Assembly (NCBI RefSeq): GCF_015679325.1
Contig: NZ_JADPVI010000001.1
Coordinates: 434,001-498,000, forward strand
DNA: 64,000 nt
DNA from: Kaistella gelatinilytica
GTDB taxonomy: Bacteria; Bacteroidota; Bacteroidia; Flavobacteriales; Weeksellaceae
Direction: 5' to 3'
In this document: positions 40,756 to 47,316 of the stretch, piece after piece
How the letters are laid out: every line of letters begins with the position of its first letter
Numbering within the stretch: position 1 is the stretch's first letter
Made by a program: the position numbers and the translations under genes
The notes under the pieces: model-generated
Databases searched by the model: none
Told to the model about the DNA's origin: nothing
The model's input: the letters and a program-made list of their open reading frames with translations, nothing else

Positions 40756-43755
40756 TTATTCCCTAAATCTAGGGATGTCGATGATGATTGAAGTTCCGTT
40801 ATTAATTGATATTTCGAATTTCGCTCCTAATTCTTCCGCTCTTTTTTTCATATTGGTGAGACCGTTTCCACCGTTTTCTGAGTTTTTAAACCCCGTTCCA
40901 TTATCAGAGATCTGTAATCTGAAGTGAGTTTCATTTTTTTCTATCGACAACTCAGCTTTCGTAGAGTCGCTGTGTTTAAGTATGTTATTGAGTGCTTCTT
41001 TACAAATTAAAATAATGTTTTTACGAGCAGAAAAATCATTGATCTCCTCGTTAATCAATTCGTCAATTTTTATTTTATACTTAATATTTGAACTGCCCAG
41101 AATCTCGCTCGTTATTTTTTTTATTCGTGTACTCAAAGACATAAATTCATCTTTGCTGGGTTTCAAACTCCAGATAATATCTCCAATATTTTCCGAAATA
41201 CCTTTTGCCTGCGATTCTATTTTCTTCAGTATTTTTTTTGCTTCCGCAGGATTTTTATCGAATAATTTCTGTACGACAGCGCTGTTGATCTGCAAACTAC
41301 TCAATGAAGCTCCCAAGTCATCATGCAGATCGGCGGTAATCTTATTTCGCTGATGTTCCAGTTCAAGTTTTTGTCGAAATTTTCTTTTTTGGAGCGTATA
41401 TTTTCGTCTGTTATAAAGATAAAACAGCAAACCCGTTATTAAGATCGAATTGATGATCCAGAACCCAATTGTCTTATAGAATGGATTTTTGATGGTGATT
41501 ACAATTCTTTTTTGAAGTTTATATTTGTTGGTGAATTTATCATAAATCGCCAATTCTAATTCATATGTTTTTGGCGACAAACTGGTGAAATCAATTTGTG
41601 CTGAATTCGACTTTAAGATCCATTTTTTGCCGTCAATGCGGTAAGCTATTTTGTACGATTCCGCATTACCTAAATCCGAAATGATGACTTTGAGAGAAAT
41701 ATTATTTTCTTCCGTTTTAAAATTGAGATTTTTGATATGATCCGGATTTATATCAGGTCGGAAGATCTTAGAATTTACCTGAATTTCATCAATATAAATT
41801 TTCGGGTGATAATTTGAACTGTGCTTTAATGGAGGTTTAAAATAATTAAAACCCATTGCGCCACCAAAATATAAAGTTCCATCTGGTGTTTTACAAAATG
41901 ACCGGTTATTAAAATCCCAGTCTTGCACGCCGTCTTTTAAATCGTAATTGATAACTTGAAATGTCGAAGCATTAATGGAGCTTAAGCATCTCTGATGGCT
42001 CACCCAAATATTTCCGAGATCATCTTTTAGCAAACCATATATATACGTTCCTGCCATTTCTGAATTCGCGTCAAATGTTTTTAAAATATTGAAGTTTTTG
42101 TCTAAAAGATAAAGTCCGTTATTGGTACCAACCCAGAAATTTTCTTTTTGAATATCTTCCTGCATATAAAAAGATTGCTTGCCTGGAAGAATATTTTTTT
42201 CAAAAATAAAATCTCCATTTTCAGTCTTTTTCACTAAAAGCATATCATGATTAATATAGCTTATTGCAAACCGATTCTCCGAAAGCGGATTGATGTAAAA
42301 CGCATTCTTTTGATTTTGATGAGGTATTTCTGTAAATTTATTTTCTTTGATATCAAATTTGATGAGACCGATCTCCGTTGCCAACAAAAGTTGATTTTCG
42401 GAAAGCGCTTTTAAATCTTGAATTTTTCCAAATGGACTTAAATTTTTACTGGATGCAAACTGGGAAACGTTTTTATTTTCGTCCATGAAAAGCAAACTGC
42501 TACCCGGAAAACTTGCGTCATTATATAACCAGATTCCTTTCCGGTATTGATCGTAACTGCTTCTAAAACTAGAGTTACTATTTATAGATCCGGTGATTTT
42601 TTTTGCAGTTTTTGTATTTTTATTCCAGGTGTAGTTTGAGTTGATGAGCAATTCGTTTTCATTTATAGAATTAATGGTAGCAACCCCGTTAAAATCCGGA
42701 TTCGTAAACGTATTTTCACTTGTCGCTTTTTGAATTAACGGCCCGCCAAAATCGAATATAAGTTGTCCCTTTCCATCATCACAAAACCACAATCTATCAT
42801 TTTTATCAAAACCAAATTGATAGTAAGAAAAGTTCTTAATTTTTTGGTAAATTATCTCCCTCGTTTTTTCCTTTAAAATTGTTAAGTTATTTTGTCGAAA
42901 AAGAACTAAAAGATTCCCGTTCGAAATAACTGACAATAAATTTTGTAAAGAAAGAGTACCGATTTGATTTTGAATATGAATATTGTTCGTTTTAAAGTCG
43001 TCGATCAATAAACCTTTATTGGTAGCGAAAAGGAGTTTCTTATTTTCTTTGGTGTAGGAAATAGAATTGAATTCTAAATTCTCTTTTAAAGAAATTTCCT
43101 TCAAAGGTTCTTCAATTTTTTTCGTTTTTAAGTCTATTTGCAAGACTTTATTCTTCGTGCAAAACCAAGCTTTATTACCAATAATTACTGGAAAACTTTG
43201 ATAAAAAGCCTTCGAGAAATTCTGGTTATAAACATGAACTGAAGACAGTTCCGGTAAATTAAGTTTGGTAAGAAATGATATTTTTTGAGTCTTAACATCG
43301 AAACTCGAAATTTCAAATTTATTGTTGAAGCACCAAATTTTATTATTCCAAAAACCAAAAGGCATTGTTAACTGGTTTTTTTTATCTGAAAAAATCTGGA
43401 GTAAATGAAAAGTATTCTTTTGCCTTGAATAGCAATATAGACCATTGGTAGAACCAAAATACATATTGTTTTCTGCGTCCTCGGAAATCCCATAAGCTTG
43501 CGCTAAATTCGGGCATTTTTCAAAATAGCGATTCAAATTATATACTTTTACCTGGCTTCCGTCGAATCTGTTGATGGCATCATTGGCAGAAAGCCACATG
43601 AAACCGAGCTGGTCTTCGAAGCGAAAATAGTTTGAACCCTGCGAAAGTCCCTCGTTCAAGGATAAAGTTTTAACTGAAAAATCTGGAGTTTGAGAAAAAA
43701 TAAAGATTCCCGAAAATAGAAGTAGTATAAAAACTGTAAATTTTCGAGTGATCAT
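40756..43755 (-). CDS. Two-component regulator propeller-domain sensor histidine kinase
   Basis: A 999-residue kinase of the periplasmic-propeller type. After a signal peptide (about residues 1-21) come repeated two-component propeller units (about 30-640, for example LNEGLSQGSNYFRFEDQLGFMWLS and GLLKDDLGNIWVSHQRCLSS) and a Y_Y_Y domain (about 690-755, TFKLVSYKIAYRIDG type). One membrane helix follows (about 763-783, FWIINSILITGLLFYLYN), then HisKA_3 with phospho-His in KITADLHDDLGASLSSLQI and a HATPase domain (about 900-995, NGTGFKNSENGGNGLTNM). It would sense a periplasmic ligand, often a glycan in this family. The response regulator follows after 55 bp. Confidence 0.88.
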   Translation of the reverse strand: MITRKFTVFILLLFSGIFIFSQTPDFSVKTLSLNEGLSQGSNYFRFEDQLGFMWLSANDAINRFDGSQVKVYNLNRYFEKCPNLAQAYGISEDAENNMYFGSTNGLYCYSRQKNTFHLLQIFSDKKNQLTMPFGFWNNKIWCFNNKFEISSFDVKTQKISFLTKLNLPELSSVHVYNQNFSKAFYQSFPVIIGNKAWFCTKNKVLQIDLKTKKIEEPLKEISLKENLEFNSISYTKENKKLLFATNKGLLIDDFKTNNIHIQNQIGTLSLQNLLSVISNGNLLVLFRQNNLTILKEKTREIIYQKIKNFSYYQFGFDKNDRLWFCDDGKGQLIFDFGGPLIQKATSENTFTNPDFNGVATINSINENELLINSNYTWNKNTKTAKKITGSINSNSSFRSSYDQYRKGIWLYNDASFPGSSLLFMDENKNVSQFASSKNLSPFGKIQDLKALSENQLLLATEIGLIKFDIKENKFTEIPHQNQKNAFYINPLSENRFAISYINHDMLLVKKTENGDFIFEKNILPGKQSFYMQEDIQKENFWVGTNNGLYLLDKNFNILKTFDANSEMAGTYIYGLLKDDLGNIWVSHQRCLSSINASTFQVINYDLKDGVQDWDFNNRSFCKTPDGTLYFGGAMGFNYFKPPLKHSSNYHPKIYIDEIQVNSKIFRPDINPDHIKNLNFKTEENNISLKVIISDLGNAESYKIAYRIDGKKWILKSNSAQIDFTSLSPKTYELELAIYDKFTNKYKLQKRIVITIKNPFYKTIGFWIINSILITGLLFYLYNRRKYTLQKRKFRQKLELEHQRNKITADLHDDLGASLSSLQINSAVVQKLFDKNPAEAKKILKKIESQAKGISENIGDIIWSLKPSKDEFMSLSTRIKKITSEILGSSNIKYKIKIDELINEEINDFSARKNIILICKEALNNILKHSDSTKAELSIEKNETHFRLQISDNGTGFKNSENGGNGLTNMKKRAEELGAKFEISINNGTSIIIDIPRFRE
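40760..40777 (-). promoter_or_regulatory. Candidate response-regulator operator, copy 2
   Basis: TCCCTAAATCTAGGGATG is a palindrome at the 3' end of the kinase gene, 60 bp before the regulator start. It differs by one base from the copy at 40040-40057. Confidence 0.65.
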
Positions 43756-43827
43756 TCATGGGAATTTAAGTAAAGTTAAAAATATTTTGGAATAATCGGC
43801 GAGAATATTTTTTGAAGGTTTTTGTAG

Positions 43828-43866
43828 CAAAAAAGCCAGCTTCAAGAAGCTGACTCAGTTTTTTTT
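43828..43866. terminator. Bidirectional terminator-like hairpin
   Basis: AGCCAGCTTC, loop AA, GAAGCTGACT with a T run on the + side and an A run before it, so a T run on the minus strand. One mismatch in the stem. The role is uncertain because the flanking genes run away from it. Confidence 0.5.
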
Positions 43867-44065
43867 CGAAAAATTGCATAAAGTCTATTCCAATTTTTCC
43901 GTTAAATATCCGAAGTTCTATAAATCTAAAGTTTTTAATTTGGCAAAAATTAATGCTCGATGATATTTCTAAAATTGATTGTAAAGAATGATATTAATCT
44001 CCAGTAATTATTTTGAATTCATTTTAAAAAATATTCATAGCGATCAACTTAATGAAAGCTTTTTT

Positions 44066-44112
44066 AAATTTCAAAATTCAAAATTCAAAATTCAGATTTC
44101 AAATTTCAATTT
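44066..44112. repeat. AAAATTC-type short tandem repeat
   Basis: Successive ATTTCAAAATTCAAAATTC-like units with degenerate ends, just downstream of the inhibitor gene stop. Confidence 0.6.
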
Positions 44113-44135
44113 TACATTTAAATAGAAAAATTTTC

Positions 44136-44543
44136 TTATTCCACAGTGAATGTAATTGTTTTTTCAGAATTACTCGCGCCATCAGTTTCCCAAGGTCTGC
44201 GTTGGGAGAAAACAACTTTTGTGGTTCCTGTATTTTTTCCAATGACTTCAAAGTTTTCATCGGCACTGCGGCCAACTGCATCGTCAGGTTTTGAATTTAA
44301 GTTTTCAACTCTTTTTATTTCAATGATATCTTTGTTTTCGATATCATAGCTCCAAAGATAACCTGCAGTGGAAAGACTTGTTAAAGACAAAGTTAGGTGT
44401 TCATCTACTTTCATCTTATAGGTTGATTGTAAAGACATAACTGGTTTATTCTTGTTAGGATTATACTTTTTCTGTTGCTTACATGAGGAAGAGCAATTAG
44501 CAATGATTAGTGGAACTAGAAGAAAGGTTGCTCTTATTTTCAT
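44136..44543 (-). CDS. Chagasin-type cysteine protease inhibitor (I42), lipoprotein
   Basis: A 135-residue secreted inhibitor. The N-terminus is a signal with lipobox cysteine (ANCSSS or SSSCK, Cys17 or Cys21). The chagasin loops are recognisable: LSTAGYLWSY at about 57-66 (in place of NPTTGY.W) and the RPWE loop in SQRRPWETD at about 113-121. The family inhibits papain-type (C1) proteases. The neighbouring upstream genes encode two C1 proteases, which supports the call. A minus-strand terminator-like hairpin (44555-44591) separates it from the operon, so it may also have its own promoter. Confidence 0.8.
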   Translation of the reverse strand: MKIRATFLLVPLIIANCSSSCKQQKKYNPNKNKPVMSLQSTYKMKVDEHLTLSLTSLSTAGYLWSYDIENKDIIEIKRVENLNSKPDDAVGRSADENFEVIGKNTGTTKVVFSQRRPWETDGASNSEKTITFTVE

Positions 44544-44554
44544 TATTCAAAGTT

Positions 44555-44591
44555 ATAAAAAAGAACGACTGAATATTTAATAAGCAGTCGT
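44555..44591 (-). terminator. Terminator between the small protein and the inhibitor gene
   Basis: ACGACTG (44565-44571) and CAGTCGT (44585-44591) with a minus-strand T run at 44557-44562. It would end or attenuate transcription from the protease genes. Confidence 0.65.
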
Positions 44592-44617
44592 CCTCATTAT
44601 TTTTCCGTTTTCAATTT

Positions 44618-44965
44618 TTAGAAAGCGTAAATTTCATGGATTAAACCATCTGCTTCTGTTCGATAATTAATCGGAGAGTTCAGCTGTTTCGCATGATTTC
44701 CGATGATTGTTAGAGCCATGTTCGCGCTGGAAGAAGTGTTAACGATTTTCTTGAAACCCGCTCCGGTGATATTTAACCACTGGTTTTGATCATTGGCACT
44801 ACCGAAAGTTTGTACAACTTTTTGTCCGTTAAAAACTGTTCCTACTGCACCCAAAGTTGGTGGTTCAAGGGTAGGGAAATTTTTTGCTTTCGCAATTGAC
44901 TGATTGGCTTGCATTGCTTCTGGAGCAGGAATTGCTGCGTTTTTATCATTATTTTGTTTAGACAT
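44618..44965 (-). CDS. Small protein resembling the C-terminal domain of the adjacent protease
   Basis: A 115-residue protein without signal peptide. The first 45 residues are low-complexity and Ala/Pro/Gln-rich (AIPAPEAMQANQSIAKAKN). Residues about 48-115 align by eye with residues about 303-369 of the neighbouring C1 protease: VVQTFGSANDQNQW with HVQGLWSNESDRNV, GFKKI with GWRKI, and the ends IHEIYAF with IKQVYSL. It may be a stand-alone accessory or binding copy of that domain. The function is not known. It is 18 bp after the protease gene. Confidence 0.6.
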   Translation of the reverse strand: MSKQNNDKNAAIPAPEAMQANQSIAKAKNFPTLEPPTLGAVGTVFNGQKVVQTFGSANDQNQWLNITGAGFKKIVNTSSSANMALTIIGNHAKQLNSPINYRTEADGLIHEIYAF

Positions 44966-44983
44966 GATATATTATTTTTAAAG

Positions 44984-46093
44984 TTAAAGGGAGTAAACCT
45001 GTTTGATGATACTATTTTCTAAATAAACATTAACTGTTCTGTTATTCGCTTTTGCATCTGCAAACAGCGTAAGTAAATTAATTACGATATTGTCATTGTC
45101 GGGGGAAATTTTTCTCCAGCCTAAATTTTCCAGATATACATAAACATTACGATCGCTCTCATTACTCCATAATCCCTGCACATGGAGATTGGTGTTCCAG
45201 CCGGTTTCTACAACGCCGTCAACAGCGTGCATTTTTGCGTCAATTCCGCATTGACCATAACCAATTTTAAAAAATCCACCCTGACCAAAACCTGTACCCC
45301 AACTGTTTTTTGCGATCCAGCATTGTTCGGTATCGCTGTAACCTATGATACAAACGCAGTGACCGCCTGCAAGTGCTCCTGAAACATGACGATAGACTCC
45401 TGAACTGTAAGCGAAAAAGTCATTGTAAACCGTAAAACATGCCGCTAACGGTCCTCTGGTACTTAACCAGTTTTTCATATCCGCAGCATTGGTAATCGCA
45501 TGATAACTGGATATTTTGGTAACCATTGATTGCCAGTTTGCTGGTGCGCCACATGCTTGATCGCCACCTGTGTATGGGTAAGCAGATTCTGGAATGACAC
45601 CAACATCTCTGAATTTGTTAAAAGCGTTTTCCGGCCACCATCCGCCGTTTGCTCCACCACACTTCCTGCCTTCACTGCCTCCTAAGCAGTAAAAAAGATG
45701 AGCTTCGGAAAAATCGATGGCTAAATTAGGATTTCCCCGCAATACACGCATCGTAGATTCAGTAGTTGCAATTGCTCCAAAAGCAACACATGATCCGCAA
45801 GCCGCTTGATTTTTAACAGAAGTTACATAATTATTTCCTCCAACATTTCGCCAGTCGAAAGTGGTAGGATATCCTACTGCACCTTTTGCAACTTTAAATG
45901 CTGCGAAGCTCGCCAAAGCTTGCTTCTCCCTTTCCATCAATGAGGCTTCTCCAGGAGCTGGTGTGAAACCTAAGAATTTTTGCATTTCACTTTCAGATAA
46001 AGAAGTGAATTCATTTTCAGCTGCAACCCATGTTGCATTTGAAGCTAGCAGTTCGGATTTTAAATCCTCGATTTTTAATTTTTGATTTGCCAT
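44984..46093 (-). CDS. C1 (papain) family cysteine protease with extra C-terminal domain
   Basis: A 369-residue protease. The N-terminal region (about residues 1-75) is a pro-like segment with the motif FTSLSESEMQKFLGFTP. The papain core follows: Gln96 and nucleophile Cys102 in NQAACGSCVAFGA, His245 in GGHCVCIIGY and Asn263 in AKNSWGTGFGQGGFFKIGYG. A C-terminal domain (about 300-369) is repeated in the next gene product. No signal peptide is seen, unlike most bacterial C1 enzymes, so the site of action is unclear. It lies 10 bp after the other C1 protease gene and near an I42 inhibitor. Confidence 0.85.
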   Translation of the reverse strand: MANQKLKIEDLKSELLASNATWVAAENEFTSLSESEMQKFLGFTPAPGEASLMEREKQALASFAAFKVAKGAVGYPTTFDWRNVGGNNYVTSVKNQAACGSCVAFGAIATTESTMRVLRGNPNLAIDFSEAHLFYCLGGSEGRKCGGANGGWWPENAFNKFRDVGVIPESAYPYTGGDQACGAPANWQSMVTKISSYHAITNAADMKNWLSTRGPLAACFTVYNDFFAYSSGVYRHVSGALAGGHCVCIIGYSDTEQCWIAKNSWGTGFGQGGFFKIGYGQCGIDAKMHAVDGVVETGWNTNLHVQGLWSNESDRNVYVYLENLGWRKISPDNDNIVINLLTLFADAKANNRTVNVYLENSIIKQVYSL

Positions 46094-46103
46094 GATTGTT
46101 GTT

Positions 46104-46925
46104 TTATTTTTTTGAAGTTTTTGAAGTTTTTGAAACTTTTGTCGGCGTTAAAAGCCGAATGGTCCAGAAGTCATCACATAGATGATTATTGGTAATAAAG
46201 GCGTACGGCATATAAAAATACCCTTTGTCTGCCCAGCTTTCACCCCATGAATTACGCACGATGAATAATTGTTTAGAATCATCATATCCAACTGCCATTA
46301 CGCAATGTCCACCAAGTCTGGCTTCTGTACTTGTAGGCATTGGCATGATGCCGTCTTTACCTATGGTTCTGAAGCTTTCGTACACTGTAAATCCAAAAAC
46401 AAAAGGATAACCGTCAGACAAACATGATTGTAATTGAAACAAACTGCTGTTGTTTAATCGCATATAGCTTTGGATCGTATTTTTGTGAGCGGCAGAGTAA
46501 CATTTTAAACTGGGTTTTTTTGTAAACTTTGCAATGTTGTAGGTTAGCAGCGTTTCAGAACAAACACCATCTGTATTCAATGATTTAATACCGTCTCTGA
46601 TAAAAGCTCCACTGTCGGAATTTACAGTGTTGATCATCACCCTCTCATTGTAATAAAGAAAAAGACGGGAGGGAGTAAAAGATTTTAACTTTTGTTTCAT
46701 TTGTCCGAACTGAAACGCTGCACCTAAGCCATTTGCAGTACAGCTCCCCAATTGTCCCTGATCATAAACGGGAGGACACATTGACCGCAGATTGATTTTT
46801 GAGGTCATACTCTTCATAACGCTGAGCGGTGCAGAATACATCAGATCTCGTTGATCCGGAACATCGGGTATCCAGCCAAAAAGATGTTCTGTAGGATCAG
46901 ATTTTTTTTTGATTTGTTTTGCCAT
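46104..46925 (-). CDS. C1 (papain) family cysteine protease
   Basis: A 273-residue protease. The core residues are Gln56 and Cys62 in VYDQGQLGSCTANGLGAAF, His207 in GGHCVMAVGYDD and Asn225 in VRNSWGESWADKGYF. The N-terminus (MAKQIKKKSDPTEHLFGWIPDVPDQRDLMY) is a short pro-like segment of the type common in bacterial C1 enzymes and has no signal peptide. The tail ends KVSKTSKTSKK, encoded by short tandem repeats at about 46110-46140. First gene of the protease operon. A -7-like box is at 46976-46983. Confidence 0.85.
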   Translation of the reverse strand: MAKQIKKKSDPTEHLFGWIPDVPDQRDLMYSAPLSVMKSMTSKINLRSMCPPVYDQGQLGSCTANGLGAAFQFGQMKQKLKSFTPSRLFLYYNERVMINTVNSDSGAFIRDGIKSLNTDGVCSETLLTYNIAKFTKKPSLKCYSAAHKNTIQSYMRLNNSSLFQLQSCLSDGYPFVFGFTVYESFRTIGKDGIMPMPTSTEARLGGHCVMAVGYDDSKQLFIVRNSWGESWADKGYFYMPYAFITNNHLCDDFWTIRLLTPTKVSKTSKTSKK

Positions 46926-46975
46926 TTTTAATTCGATTTTTGTTTTTAATGATTGGTTATTAATTAATTACATTG

Positions 46976-46983
46976 CAAAAGTA
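46976..46983 (-). promoter_or_regulatory. -7 box of the C1 protease operon
   Basis: The + strand CAAAAGTA reads TACTTTTG on the minus strand, a full TAnnTTTG match 50 bp before the start at 46925. No -33 TTG is clear. Confidence 0.45.
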
Positions 46984-47026
46984 CAATGAGAAAAGTGCTT
47001 TTTAATCCGTTGAAACACCTATTCTA

Positions 47027-47050
47027 AGAGCGTGATTTCGCTCTAAATCA
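47027..47050. promoter_or_regulatory. Two interlocked inverted repeats (A-B-A'-B')
   Basis: AGAGCG-TGATTT-CGCTCT-AAATCA: the first and third blocks are complementary, and so are the second and fourth, with no spacer bases. It lies about 44 bp upstream of the protease operon -7 box, so it could be an operator. Confidence 0.4.
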
Positions 47051-47262
47051 CACCGTTAAAACACGCTTAAATTTTCTTTGCCAAAATCACCTTGATGTTC
47101 AATAAAATCTAGTTTAAGTCGAAAACTTCCTGATGATAGACCTTTTGATTAAGTTTAAGATTACGAAGACCTATTGAATTTTTGATATGATATACAATTT
47201 CTTCTTGAACAGTTAGTAGCTGTCTTTTTTTCGAAATATGTTTTGTGTGGAATAAAATGCAT

Positions 47263-47290
47263 GAAAAAAGCCAACTTCTAAAAGCTGGCT
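47263..47290 (-). terminator. Terminator of uvrA
   Basis: On the minus strand AGCCAGCTTT, short loop, AAGTTGGCT then TTTTTT. It lies 27-54 bp after the uvrA stop. Confidence 0.7.
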
Positions 47291-47316
47291 TATATATTAT
47301 AAATTATGAAATCAGT

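Larger units (their letters stand above)
43756..44135. other. Intergenic region with hairpin and microsatellite
   Basis: No gene is seen between the propeller kinase start and the I42 inhibitor gene. It contains a bidirectional hairpin and an AAAATTC-type tandem repeat, both listed. Confidence 0.5.
46926..47316. other. Intergenic region with interlocked palindromes
   Basis: This 391-bp stretch between the protease and uvrA holds a minus-strand -7 box, interlocked inverted repeats (47027-47050) and the uvrA terminator; no gene is seen. Confidence 0.55.
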
